A stretch of DNA of 64,000 nt from Dokdonella_A sp049583635 (lineage in GTDB: Bacteria; Pseudomonadota; Gammaproteobacteria; Xanthomonadales; Rhodanobacteraceae): the NCBI GenBank assembly GCA_049583635.1, contig JBAUWF010000045.1, forward strand, positions 1 to 64,000, given 5' to 3'. Position 1 is the stretch's first letter, and every line of letters begins with the position of its first letter. A program made the position numbers and the translations under genes. The notes beneath the pieces were generated by a model. The model was not told where the DNA came from. It made no database searches and saw only the letters and a list, made by a program, of their open reading frames with translations. Below, piece by piece: positions 16,308 through 24,934 of this stretch.

Positions 16308-18476
16308 TCAAATCGGATGCCGGTATACACCGGTAACGACGCCAAGCCGGCGCACGCCGCGCATGACGTCGGCGATATGTTTTCGGTTCCTGACCTCGAT
16401 CGTGAACAAGAGCAAAGCGGCGACCAGATCGCGTTCGCGATATTCGACGTTCTCGATGTTCGACCCGGCTTCGGCTATCGCCGCGGCAACCTGCGCGAGC
16501 ACGCCAGGCTGATTGTTGACACCGATGCGCAGTTCGACCTTGTAGTCGCCGTGCACGTCGCGGTCCCATCCGATTTCGATGCAGCGCTCGGGCGACTTGC
16601 GGAATTCCGCAACGTTCGGGCATTCCAGACGATGCACGACAATACCCTTTCCGGCAGACAGGTAGCCCATGATGTCGTCCCCCGGCACCGGGTGGCAGCA
16701 ATTGCCGAAACTCAACACACCACGCTCGGTTCCGCTGATCAGGATTTTCTCCCGGCTGTGCTGCGGTGGCACGGTGGACGAAGCTCCCTGCGCCAGCAGC
16801 AGGGCATCGGCGACCTGATCGGGCATGCGATTGCCAAGCGCAATGTCCGCCAGCAGTTCCTCCAGACGTTTGAAACGGCTCGCGCTGAGGTAGCGCGTCA
16901 ATACCTTGCGTGGAATTGCATCCAGCGATGCACCGCGATTGTCCAGCGCGCGATCGAGCATGCGGTGACCGAAGTCCACTGCGTCCTCACGTTGAAGATG
17001 CTTGAGGTAGTGACGGATCGCCGTGCGCGCCTTGCCCGAAACCACCCACTCGAGCCACTGCGGACTCGGCGTGGCCGATGGCGCAGTAACGATCTCGATC
17101 GTTTGTCCGCTGCTCAACGGCGTTCGCAACGGCACCAGTTTGCGGTCCACGCGCGCGGCGACCGCATGATCACCCACATCGGTATGCACGGTGTAGGCGA
17201 AGTCCAGCGCGGTCGCATTGGCTGGCAACGACAATATCCGGCCTTTCGGTGTGAACAGGTAGACCTCGCCCGGAAACAGGTCGATCTTGACGTTCTCGAT
17301 GAATTCCAGCGAGGACGAGCTCCGGGTTTGCTGATCTACAAGTCCGGATACCCATTCATGCGCGCGGTTCTGGGCGCTGTTGGCGGGGCTCGCCTCGGTC
17401 TTGTAGACCCAGTGTGCGGCTACACCGCGCTCGGCGATCGCATCCATGTCCTCGGTGCGGATCTGGATTTCGATCGGTGCACCGAATGGTCCGAACAGGA
17501 CGGTGTGCAGCGACTGGTAACCGTTGGCCTTGGGAATTGCGATGAAATCCTTGAAGCGCCCTTCCAGCGGCTTGTACAGCGCATGCACGGCACCGATCGA
17601 CTGATAGCAATGCATGACGTTGTCGACGATCACGCGCAACCCGTATACATCCATCAGTTGCGCGAACGAGCTGTGACTGCTGCGCATTTTCGAGTAGATG
17701 CTGTAAGGCGACTTGATGCGACTGACGATGCGATGCGGTATTCCTTCGGCTTCGAGGCGCGTATGCAGGGCATCCTCAATCCGAGCCATGGCTTCACGGC
17801 GATTACCGAGCAGTGTACGGATGCGTGCGGCAATCACGCGATAACGATCAGGATGGAGTGTGCGAAAGCCCAGGTCCTGCAACTCGGCCTTGACCCGGTT
17901 CATGCCAAGGCGCTGCGCGATCGGCGCATAGATGTCGAGCGTCTCCGTAGCGATGCGACGACGTGATTTGGCGTCCACTGCATCGAGCGTTCGCATGTTG
18001 TGCAGGCGATCAGCCAGCTTGATCAGGATCACTCGCAGATCCCGGGCCATGGCCAGCAGCATCTTGCGGAAACTTTCGGCCGCCGCTTCCTGACGATTCC
18101 TGAAGCGCACCTTGTCGAGTTTGGTCACGCCATCGACCAGTTCGACCACGTCTTGCCCGAACTCGGCCTTGATGCGTCTGGAAGTAAGGCGCGTGTCTTC
18201 AAGGGTGTCGTGCAACATCGCGGCGATGATGGTTTCGGCATCCATGCCGAGATCAGCCAGGATGCTGGCCACTGCTACCGGATGGGTGATGTAGGGTTCG
18301 CCGCTCTTGCGAGTCTGGCCCTTGTGTGCGCGCGCGCCGAGTTCATAGGCACGGCGCACGTTCTCGACCTGCTCGGGTGGCATATACGCGGCCAGCCGCA
18401 GCTCGAGCGCGTGCAGATCGACAGACGCTGCACTCGCAATCGGCGCCCGAGCAGTCAGGGCCGCCTCCATTTTCAT
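16308..18476 (-). CDS. spoT: Bifunctional (p)ppGpp synthetase/hydrolase SpoT
   Basis: Makes and degrades the stringent-response alarmone. About 722 residues from the chosen ATG. Order of domains: HD hydrolase (AHKGQTRKSGEPYITHP; HDTLED; KLADRLHNMRTL), synthetase (KSPYSIYSKM; IPKANGYQSLHT; EIQIRTEDMD), TGS (DLFPGEVYLFTPKGRI) and a C-terminal ACT domain. An intact HDxxED-type motif indicates a working hydrolase. An in-frame ATG at 18617 would extend the N-terminus by 47 Ala/Arg/Pro-rich residues without homology, so the start near 18476 (or 18470) is preferred. Downstream of rpoZ, as in other gammaproteobacteria. Confidence 0.95.
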   Translation of the reverse strand: MKMEAALTARAPIASAASVDLHALELRLAAYMPPEQVENVRRAYELGARAHKGQTRKSGEPYITHPVAVASILADLGMDAETIIAAMLHDTLEDTRLTSRRIKAEFGQDVVELVDGVTKLDKVRFRNRQEAAAESFRKMLLAMARDLRVILIKLADRLHNMRTLDAVDAKSRRRIATETLDIYAPIAQRLGMNRVKAELQDLGFRTLHPDRYRVIAARIRTLLGNRREAMARIEDALHTRLEAEGIPHRIVSRIKSPYSIYSKMRSSHSSFAQLMDVYGLRVIVDNVMHCYQSIGAVHALYKPLEGRFKDFIAIPKANGYQSLHTVLFGPFGAPIEIQIRTEDMDAIAERGVAAHWVYKTEASPANSAQNRAHEWVSGLVDQQTRSSSSLEFIENVKIDLFPGEVYLFTPKGRILSLPANATALDFAYTVHTDVGDHAVAARVDRKLVPLRTPLSSGQTIEIVTAPSATPSPQWLEWVVSGKARTAIRHYLKHLQREDAVDFGHRMLDRALDNRGASLDAIPRKVLTRYLSASRFKRLEELLADIALGNRMPDQVADALLLAQGASSTVPPQHSREKILISGTERGVLSFGNCCHPVPGDDIMGYLSAGKGIVVHRLECPNVAEFRKSPERCIEIGWDRDVHGDYKVELRIGVNNQPGVLAQVAAAIAEAGSNIENVEYRERDLVAALLLFTIEVRNRKHIADVMRGVRRLGVVTGVYRHPI

Positions 18477-18671
18477 CTCGGCGTGCGCCGGCCTCTGAGG
18501 CCGTTCCGGCGCGACCTCGGTTGCGCAACCGGCACGAAATTCAATTGCGCGGCCGGCCCGCAAGTGATGCGCAGATGTCGGACCCGGCGCGACATTCGAC
18601 TCGACGGTCCGATGCACGCGGTGCCGCAGAATCGGGCGCGTGCAACTTGGCCACGCAAGGCCGCGAGAGCT

Positions 18672-18695
18672 TGAACCGCCCCGGGGGGGCGGTCA
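18672..18695 (-). terminator. GC-rich hairpin overlapping the rpoZ stop codon
   Basis: A near-perfect inverted repeat: TGACCGCCCC on one arm and GGGGCGGTTCA on the other, with a C/G-only loop. Its first arm contains the rpoZ TGA (18695-18693). No T-run follows. It may modulate read-through from rpoZ into spoT, which begins about 200 bases later. Confidence 0.45.
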
Positions 18696-18983
18696 AAGGT
18701 CGTCGCCGGCCTTGAGATCATCGTCGACCTCCGCTGCGGCCCATTCGAGCGCCTCGCGCTCGGCCTTCTCGCGTTCCTGCCGTTCAATTTCGTCGATCAG
18801 GTTCTGGTCAACCTTGCGATCGGCAATTTCGCGCAATGCGATGACAGTCGGTTTATCATTGTTGGGGTCGACCGCGGCGTCCGCACCTTTGGCCAATTGG
18901 CGCGCGCGCTTGGTCGCCATCAATACCAATTCGAAGCGGTTATCGACCACTTGCAGACAATCCTCTACCGTAATACGTGCCAT
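18693..18983 (-). CDS. rpoZ: RNA polymerase omega subunit
   Basis: 96-residue omega subunit, starting MARITVEDCL with GGAGAG upstream. Conserved segments NRFELVLMATKRARQL and KPTVIALREIA are present. The acidic C-terminus (WAAAEVDDDLKAGDDL) is typical. An upstream in-frame ATG (10 residues) is rejected because the family start MARITVEDC is exact. No gmk gene lies upstream; the next gene is the divergent mlaA. Confidence 0.97.
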   Translation of the reverse strand: MARITVEDCLQVVDNRFELVLMATKRARQLAKGADAAVDPNNDKPTVIALREIADRKVDQNLIDEIERQEREKAEREALEWAAAEVDDDLKAGDDL

Positions 18984-19035
18984 CCGACTCTCCGAAAGTA
19001 AAATTAAAAGCAATTCAAAATCTTAGCATGCAACC

Positions 19036-19065
19036 ATTGTAGCCGTGCGCTTTTGCGCGGCGCAA
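19036..19065 (-). promoter_or_regulatory. Promoter for rpoZ-spoT-ridA-recG
   Basis: On the minus strand TACAAT (19041-19036, five of six to consensus) with TTGCGC (19065-19060) 18 bases upstream. A 45-base A/T-rich leader leads to the rpoZ ribosome site. Confidence 0.55.
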
Positions 19066-19199
19066 ACGGCCGTAGCGGCCGAGCGCTGCCAGCACTACCA
19101 CTCGTTTGCAGGGACTCGGGGCTCGTCCGGACCCGGACTCCGCTCTCGATCCGTACCATTCATGAACGACGCAGCGGACGCGTCACGGGAACGCCGTAC

Positions 19200-20054
19200 A
19201 TGTTGCGCATTTCTTTCCGACTCGCTCTGGTAGGTGTAGCGCTGGTCACCCTGATCGTCACTCTGGCCGGCTGCGCCATCGCCCAGCCTCGCACCGATGA
19301 CCCATTGGAGCACTTCAATCGCAAGGTCTACCGGTTCAATGATGCGCTGGACAAGACCGTGATCCGACCGATCGCGGCCAGTTACCGCACGATCACATCG
19401 TCCAATGTTCGCCGTCTGATCTCCAATTTCTTCGCCAACATCAAGTTGCCGATCACGATCGCGAACGATGTATTGCAGGGCGATCCGCGCGACGCATTGC
19501 ACAATACCGGGCGTCTGGTCATCAATACGACGGTCGGAATCGCCGGGCTTTTCGACCCGGCCAGCGAAATGCAGCTGCCCCCCGAAGAAACGGATTTTGG
19601 CGTGACACTGGCCAAATGGGGCGTGCCCGAGGGACCCTATCTGGTCCTGCCTTTCATCGGCTCAACCACGGGACGCGATGTGTTCCGGATTCCGGTCGAC
19701 ACTTATCTGTTCGACCCCTTGAGCTGGTATGCACGCAATCGCGATTTTCGCTATCAGGCCCAGTATTTTCCGAACTATTTTTATCTGGTCACGCTGCGTG
19801 CGCGCGGCATCGAAGCAGAGAATCTACTCGAAGGAGTCTACGATCCGTACGTATTTTACCGTGATGCGTATCGACAACGTCGGCTCTACAAGATCTATGA
19901 CGGGCAGCCGCCGGCCGCGATCATTGAACAAATGGAAGGCACCAACGACATCGATGTGGACAAGCTGCTTGAGCAACAGGAACATTATGAGGACCAGCAC
20001 AACCGCCCGTCGGACCATGACAAGCCCGCAAAACACGGCGGTGGCGGACGCTGA
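19200..20054 (+). CDS. mlaA: MlaA/VacJ outer-membrane lipid-asymmetry lipoprotein
   Basis: Outer-membrane lipoprotein that removes mislocalised phospholipids from the outer leaflet. 284 residues: signal with lipobox TLAGC, then DDPLEHFNRKVYRFNDALD and RPIAASYR, and the central signature NTTVGIAGLFDPA...FGVTLAKWGVPEGPYLVLPFIG. The chosen ATG starts the signal peptide. The C-terminus is longer than usual and His/Asp/Lys-rich (~255-284). The MCE transporter genes that would act with it lie 3.3 kb away (23.4-26.6 kb), not adjacent. Confidence 0.95.
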   Translation: MLRISFRLALVGVALVTLIVTLAGCAIAQPRTDDPLEHFNRKVYRFNDALDKTVIRPIAASYRTITSSNVRRLISNFFANIKLPITIANDVLQGDPRDALHNTGRLVINTTVGIAGLFDPASEMQLPPEETDFGVTLAKWGVPEGPYLVLPFIGSTTGRDVFRIPVDTYLFDPLSWYARNRDFRYQAQYFPNYFYLVTLRARGIEAENLLEGVYDPYVFYRDAYRQRRLYKIYDGQPPAAIIEQMEGTNDIDVDKLLEQQEHYEDQHNRPSDHDKPAKHGGGGR

Positions 20055-20111
20055 CGCTCATTTCGGAACGGTTCGCCTGATCTCGCGTCGCGTCCCATCG
20101 CACAGTAACGC

Positions 20112-20318
20112 TCAGTCGCGCTCCGTCGACAAGCATACCGCAATGTCGCCGTCATCATCGACGCTGAGCGCGATATCGATCGGCTGGCAGCAAACCGCGC
20201 AATCCTCGATGTAGCGCTGCGATCCGGCTGACCCATCGGCGCTGATTTCGAACGTCTCGCCGCACCAGGGGCAACTGACACATACAAATTGGAGCTCCGT
20301 CGCACTCTGGTTGGTCAT
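20112..20318 (-). CDS. Small CPxCG-type zinc-ribbon protein
   Basis: 68 residues with two CxxC pairs (Cys16-Pro-Trp-Cys19-Gly and Cys40-Ala-Val-Cys43), the pattern of the 'CPXCG motif-containing cysteine-rich protein' family. Expected to bind one zinc. The start overlaps the hemW stop by four bases, so it is the last gene of rdgB-hemW. The molecular role is unknown. Confidence 0.9.
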   Translation of the reverse strand: MTNQSATELQFVCVSCPWCGETFEISADGSAGSQRYIEDCAVCCQPIDIALSVDDDGDIAVCLSTERD

Positions 20319-21499
20319 GCCGGCAGGAACAGACCGATCAGGTCGTTGAGGAATCGTTGTCCGAGTGCCGTCGGCTGCAGACGATCGAATTTTTCATGCA
20401 GCCATCCTCTTGCGCAGGCGTCGGCCAATGGCGCGGCGATGGTCGACAATGGCAATCCCGTACGTTGCGTGAAATCGGCAAGCGACACACCACGCCCAAG
20501 TCGCAACGCGTTGAGCATGAACTCGAATGGCAACTGGTCGGCGGCAACCGCAGCGCAGTTGCCGAAATCGGCGCGGCGCGCGGCACGCGCGAGATAGCCG
20601 CGCGGCAATTTGACCTTGGTCGTGCGGAAAATCGCAGCGCGCGCGGTATCGCTGATCTTGCCATGAGCACCCGCGCCGACGCCGAGATAATCGCCGAATG
20701 TCCAGTAATTGACATTGTGCAGGCACTCGCGCTTGTCGCTCGCCCATGCGGATACTTCGTATCGCGCATAGCCCGCTGCGGCGATCCGCTGCTGGCAATG
20801 CTCCTGCATGTCCCAGGCCGCATCCTCGTCGGGCAGCGGCGGCGGTCGTGCCGCGAACAGCGTGTTGGGCTCAAGCGTGAGCTGATAATGCGACAGATGC
20901 GCCGGCGCGAGCGCAATCGCGCGATCGACATCGGCCAGCGCCTGTTCCAACGACTGTTTCGGCAGTGCGTACATCAGATCGAGATTGATGTTGTCGTAGC
21001 CGGCTTGCTGTGCGTCTCGGATTGCATTCTCCGCTTCGACGACCGAGTGGATACGACCTAGGCGACGCAGCTTGTCATCGTCGAAACTCTGCACTCCGAA
21101 GCTGATGCGGTTGACGCCGGCGCGCCGGTAGCCATCGAAGCGTCCATGTTCAACCGTACCCGGATTGGTTTCGAGTGTGATCTCGGCGTCAGTCTCGATA
21201 GACATGCGCGCCGCGACGCCGTCGAGTATCCGCGCGATCGCATCCGGCCCGAACAGGCTCGGCGTGCCACCGCCGAAAAACACGCTGATCAGTGCGCGCT
21301 TGTGCAAAGCGGGGGCGAACGAGGCGAGATCACGCTCCAGATCCACCAGCAACGCATCTATGTAGGCGTCCACCGGCAGCGCATCGTTCTGTGCGTGCGA
21401 ATTGAAATCGCAGTATGGACACTTTCGCACGCACCACGGAATATGCACGTACAACGACAGTGGCGGCGCAGTCAGCGGCGTGGCTTTTCCATACCCCAT
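20315..21499 (-). CDS. hemW: Radical SAM heme chaperone HemW
   Basis: 394-residue HemW (long misnamed coproporphyrinogen III oxidase-like). The radical SAM cluster motif is Cys23-x3-Cys27-x2-Cys30 (CVRKCPYC) followed by DFNSH, which is typical of HemW; GGGTPS and the NLDLMYALP segment are also seen. Proposed role: delivering heme to haemoproteins. The ATG at 21499 shares a base with the rdgB stop; a GTG one codon upstream is the alternative start. Confidence 0.94.
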   Translation of the reverse strand: MGYGKATPLTAPPLSLYVHIPWCVRKCPYCDFNSHAQNDALPVDAYIDALLVDLERDLASFAPALHKRALISVFFGGGTPSLFGPDAIARILDGVAARMSIETDAEITLETNPGTVEHGRFDGYRRAGVNRISFGVQSFDDDKLRRLGRIHSVVEAENAIRDAQQAGYDNINLDLMYALPKQSLEQALADVDRAIALAPAHLSHYQLTLEPNTLFAARPPPLPDEDAAWDMQEHCQQRIAAAGYARYEVSAWASDKRECLHNVNYWTFGDYLGVGAGAHGKISDTARAAIFRTTKVKLPRGYLARAARRADFGNCAAVAADQLPFEFMLNALRLGRGVSLADFTQRTGLPLSTIAAPLADACARGWLHEKFDRLQPTALGQRFLNDLIGLFLPA

Positions 21500-22107
21500 C
21501 ACGCCGCCACTCCAGCCGGCAGCCGCTCGCGCAGACGCGCCAATGCTCGCGCACGATGGCTCACGCGATTCTTCACCGCTGGATCGAGTTCGGCAGCGCT
21601 CAAGCCGGACTCGCCATCAAGGAATACCGGGTCATAGCCGAATCCGTGGTCGCCACGTGGCCGCTCGAGTATCGAACCCTCCCAGCATCCTTCCGCGATA
21701 AGTGGCGCCGGATCCATCGCCGAGCGCAACACCACCACGCTGCAATAAAAACTTGCGCTGCGCTGTGGCGCTCGCACATCGCGCAGCGCACCGAGCAGCT
21801 TGGCGATATTGGCCGCCGCGTCGCCGTGGCGCCCGGCATAGCGCGCGGACAACAAGCCCGGTGCGCCATCGAGCGCATCGACGCATAAGCCCGAATCATC
21901 GGCCAGCGCCGGCAGCCCGCTTATTCGGGAGGCATGACGTGCCTTGAGCAGCGCGTTCTCGACAAACGTCGTGCCGGTTTCGTGAATGTCAGCTATGCCG
22001 AGGTCCGATTGCGCGACCAGATCGGCAGCAACACCCACCAGGATCGCACGCATCTCGGCTAACTTGCCGGCATTGCAGCTGGCGAGGACAATTTTCCGCA
22101 TTGCCAT
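21499..22107 (-). CDS. rdgB: Non-canonical purine NTP pyrophosphatase RdgB
   Basis: Ham1/ITPase that hydrolyses dITP and XTP to keep deaminated purines out of DNA. 202 residues from MAMRKIVLAS. Motifs: ASCNAGKLAEM (substrate loop), TFVENALLKARHAS, LADDSGLCVDALDGAPGL and RGDHGFGYDPVF. A further 22 residues upstream in frame look non-coding. First gene of rdgB-hemW-zinc ribbon. Confidence 0.96.
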   Translation of the reverse strand: MAMRKIVLASCNAGKLAEMRAILVGVAADLVAQSDLGIADIHETGTTFVENALLKARHASRISGLPALADDSGLCVDALDGAPGLLSARYAGRHGDAAANIAKLLGALRDVRAPQRSASFYCSVVVLRSAMDPAPLIAEGCWEGSILERPRGDHGFGYDPVFLDGESGLSAAELDPAVKNRVSHRARALARLRERLPAGVAA

Positions 22108-22333
22108 GTCTCGTTCTGGCGTCGATATAACTGGGTAGCCGAACGGCGACGCCGTAGCTGTCGTATTCTGCATTCGCGGTCCCGATTCTTCGGATTATTA
22201 CGCAGTCGCAAGCTTGTTCGATCGCCTCAACGGGGAGCGGATCAAGCGCAACATCCCGGCTCGCGCCTTTGCTTCTCGCCACTGACGACCGTCGCGACGG
22301 CATCGCATCGAGCGAGCCATGTGCCGACGGCGT

Positions 22334-22834
22334 TCAATCCTTCTTGCTGTCGGGCAAGAGTTCAGTCGCCATGATCAGCGCGTCCTCACGCCCGCGTCCG
22401 CCGGGATAATAATTCGGGCGGCGGCCGATTTCGTTGAATCCAAGGGAGTGGTACAACGCGATCGCCGCATGATTGCTCGGGCGCACCTCGAGAAACACGC
22501 GCTCGGCGCAATTCCAGCGGGCCAGATCCAGCAGGCGTTGCACCAACCGTCGGCCGAGACCCTGGCGTCGCGAGGGCGAAGCAATGCAGGCGTTGAGCAG
22601 ATGCGCCTCGCCAGCAGCGACGGACAATACACCGTAGCCGACGATTTCCTGCGCTCGCGCCAGCACCCAGCATTGGTGTCCCGCAAGCACGCAATCGCGA
22701 AAAATCCGCCGCGTCCACGGGAATTCGTAGGCCCCGAATTCGATCGCAGCAACCTCGTCGAGATCGTAGTCGCGCATCGGGCGCAAATTCGCAAACGGCT
22801 CTTTGAAGATCGCGTCTTTGGGCATCGCAGCCAT
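22334..22834 (-). CDS. rimI: Ribosomal-protein bS18 alanine N-acetyltransferase RimI
   Basis: 166-residue GNAT acetyltransferase. The acetyl-CoA loop is RRQGLGRRL, followed by VFLEVRPSNHAAIALYHSLGF and the RimI-type NYYPGGRGREDALIM end. Starts three bases after the HolD-like gene stops; rimI next to holD is also the E. coli arrangement. Last gene of the pssA-to-rimI cluster. Confidence 0.93.
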   Translation of the reverse strand: MAAMPKDAIFKEPFANLRPMRDYDLDEVAAIEFGAYEFPWTRRIFRDCVLAGHQCWVLARAQEIVGYGVLSVAAGEAHLLNACIASPSRRQGLGRRLVQRLLDLARWNCAERVFLEVRPSNHAAIALYHSLGFNEIGRRPNYYPGGRGREDALIMATELLPDSKKD

Positions 22835-22837
22835 GAT

Positions 22838-23395
22838 TCATGCTCCGGCGTGCGCATGCCCGGGGCAGGCGTCGATGTGAGCGCGCGTCGTGTCTCGAAG
22901 CTGACACAACAACCATCTCAGTTCCAACCATGACGCCCGTTTGGTGCGGACATCGCCGCGCCAGGTTGCAGGCGCGCCGACCACCACCACCATCGGTTCG
23001 GTGTTTCCGGTAGTCCCGAGCGCGGTGCGCGCGCACTCGGCGGCGGCCTCTCCGAAGGCGACGATACCGGCAATGCTGCCGTCTATGGCGCGATCGAATC
23101 CGCGATCGTCGACGATCTCAAGCGAGCAAGCGAATCCGGCCATCCGCAACGCACGCTTCACCGCGTCGATGACTGCTCTGCCCGCGGCAGCCCGCTGCCG
23201 GTCGACCACACACAGCACCTTGGCGGACATGACCGAGTGCGCATGGCCGCCCGCGGAAGTCGATTGGCCGGTGCGACGCGACCGGTTCGCCGCATGCTGC
23301 GGTCGCCCCGGCGACGCCTCACGCAATCGGCACGCATCGATGCCGATCGCAGCAAGGCGATTCCAGGTTGCCTCAGTGCGCATCACCGTGTTCAT
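22838..23395 (-). CDS. HolD-like protein (possible DNA polymerase III psi subunit)
   Basis: About 185 residues from the ATG at 23395; an ATG at 23383 is an alternative. Both starts overlap the preceding lipoprotein gene. The N-terminus TWNRLAAIGIDACRLR resembles the HolD pattern 'R..L..LGI..W.LR', and the C-terminus SWLELRWLLCQLRDTTRAHI resembles the HolD terminal helix. Position directly upstream of rimI supports this, as holD-rimI is an E. coli operon. The middle is longer than in E. coli psi (137 residues). Identification is tentative; it could be an unrelated lineage-specific protein. Confidence 0.6.
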   Translation of the reverse strand: MNTVMRTEATWNRLAAIGIDACRLREASPGRPQHAANRSRRTGQSTSAGGHAHSVMSAKVLCVVDRQRAAAGRAVIDAVKRALRMAGFACSLEIVDDRGFDRAIDGSIAGIVAFGEAAAECARTALGTTGNTEPMVVVVGAPATWRGDVRTKRASWLELRWLLCQLRDTTRAHIDACPGHAHAGA

Positions 23396-24011
23396 CTGCG
23401 CGGCTGTGATACGCAGCGGCGCTTCGCGCGAGATCGTGGTAGAAGTGCGCGGTGATCCGGTCAAGTGCGACGCCGTAGGCAACTGCAGTCGCCTTCATGT
23501 CCGCTCCGCTCGCTACGGCTTCGGCGCGATAGTTCCCATCGAGAATGGGCGGACCGTTCGGCACATCGACACGCAACTTGAGCGCAACCTCCACACCACG
23601 GCCACCATTGGATTGCGGAATCCGATCGAGCCTCAGAATCACGCCACGAATCCGTACGGCGTTTTGACTCGCGGCGAGCTCGTCGGTCACACGAGTACCT
23701 GCCTGCGCCGCACGCAATTGCGCAATCAGGCGACGCTGCAGCATGCGCGACGGCGGATCGATCCACAGTTGATAGTGATACTGGCGCAGCTCCTCCGCAC
23801 TCGCATCGGTCGCGTAGACCATGGCCTGGTCGGCATACAGGCCATCAGCCGAGTATTCCTCGACGACGATTGGCAACTTAAACAAGGGGGCCTTGGCTGC
23901 CGGCAACGGCGCGCCGCGCGGCAGACGGTAGTAGCTGAAGTCCGGCACGGTCGGTGCATTGCAGCCGGCCAGTGTCAGCAACGCGATGAGCATGCCCAGT
24001 TGGCGCTTCAT
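23373..24011 (-). CDS. ABC-transport auxiliary lipoprotein (PqiC-like)
   Basis: 212-residue lipoprotein (lipobox TLAGC) with the FSYYRLP start and YQLWIDPPSRMLQRRL central motif of the PqiC/ABC-auxiliary family. It would form the periplasmic or outer-membrane partner of the MCE transporter encoded just upstream. ATGA overlap with the MCE gene. Confidence 0.88.
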   Translation of the reverse strand: MKRQLGMLIALLTLAGCNAPTVPDFSYYRLPRGAPLPAAKAPLFKLPIVVEEYSADGLYADQAMVYATDASAEELRQYHYQLWIDPPSRMLQRRLIAQLRAAQAGTRVTDELAASQNAVRIRGVILRLDRIPQSNGGRGVEVALKLRVDVPNGPPILDGNYRAEAVASGADMKATAVAYGVALDRITAHFYHDLARSAAAYHSRADEHGDAH

Positions 24012-24934
24012 TGCGACTCATCCTCGACCTTGTCGGCCTTCGGAGCCAGAATCAGGCGGTTCGGATTCTTGCGGATTTCGCGGCTGAATTCATTGAGGTT
24101 GCGGCTGGCCGAATCGAGGTGGTGCGAGATCGCGTCCATGCGGCTCGACAGTGTCTTGAGGATATTGTCCAGATCGTCCACTGCGCGGTGGACTCCCGGG
24201 CGGTTTTCCTTCGCGATCGCCGCAATCGACCCGACCGCTTGATCAAGCGTCACTCTGGTTTGGCGCAACTCCCGGCTGAGTCCTCTGACCTGACCGAGGA
24301 TATCGGAAACCGCCGCACGGTTTTCCGGCTTGAGCACGTCATTGAGCGCGTCCGACGCCTTGTTCATGCGCGCGAGCAGCTCGCTTGTCTGGGCCATGAT
24401 TTGTGGGGCTGAGCGGTCGATCGTACCTGTGATCGAATCCACGCGTTGAGCAAGATTGCGGATCAACGGGCTCAACTGGTTGTGCGTCAGATCGGAGACT
24501 TCGGCGGCCAACTCACTCATCGCTGCAAACAGGTCGGCTCCCTCCTCTCCGTGCAACTCGCCGCCCGGCTTGAGCATCTCGCGGCTGGCTCCCTCGCGGA
24601 TCGCGATCGACACATCCGCGAGCAAGCCCGTCGACTGCAAGCGCGCATGGCTGTCCTTGGGTATCGGCCAGTCGTGGCGCACCGAAAGGGTCACCCGGTA
24701 GCGCGTGCCGGTGGCGTTGCGCTCAGGCTTCACCGCGGTGACCTGACCGATGCGGTAACCCTGATAGAACACCGGCGCGCCATAGCGCAGACCGGTGACG
24801 TTGCGATAATGCACCCTGTAGTCGGTGGTTGCGCCGCTTTGGCCGGTGATTACGGCGAGGCCGGCCAGCAGCACCACCAGTGCCGTGACGACAACGCCCC
24901 CGACCAGCGCATAATTGACGTTGTCGCGTTTCAC
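24008..24934 (-). CDS. MlaD/MCE-domain substrate-binding protein
   Basis: 308 residues starting GTG with GGAGGA upstream. One N-terminal membrane helix (~9-30), then a single MCE domain (~38-115; VTGLRYGAPVFYQGYRIGQV) and a long helical, coiled-coil C-terminus (~130-300). This layout matches needle- or tube-type MCE proteins longer than E. coli MlaD (183 residues). It should bind lipid and bridge the permease to the periplasm. GTGA overlap with the ATPase gene. Confidence 0.92.
   Translation of the reverse strand: MKRDNVNYALVGGVVVTALVVLLAGLAVITGQSGATTDYRVHYRNVTGLRYGAPVFYQGYRIGQVTAVKPERNATGTRYRVTLSVRHDWPIPKDSHARLQSTGLLADVSIAIREGASREMLKPGGELHGEEGADLFAAMSELAAEVSDLTHNQLSPLIRNLAQRVDSITGTIDRSAPQIMAQTSELLARMNKASDALNDVLKPENRAAVSDILGQVRGLSRELRQTRVTLDQAVGSIAAIAKENRPGVHRAVDDLDNILKTLSSRMDAISHHLDSASRNLNEFSREIRKNPNRLILAPKADKVEDESQ

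Noticed and set aside
16125..17966. 613-codon plus-strand frame opposite spoT
   Set aside because: Composition typical of antisense high-GC frames; spoT is intact on the other strand.
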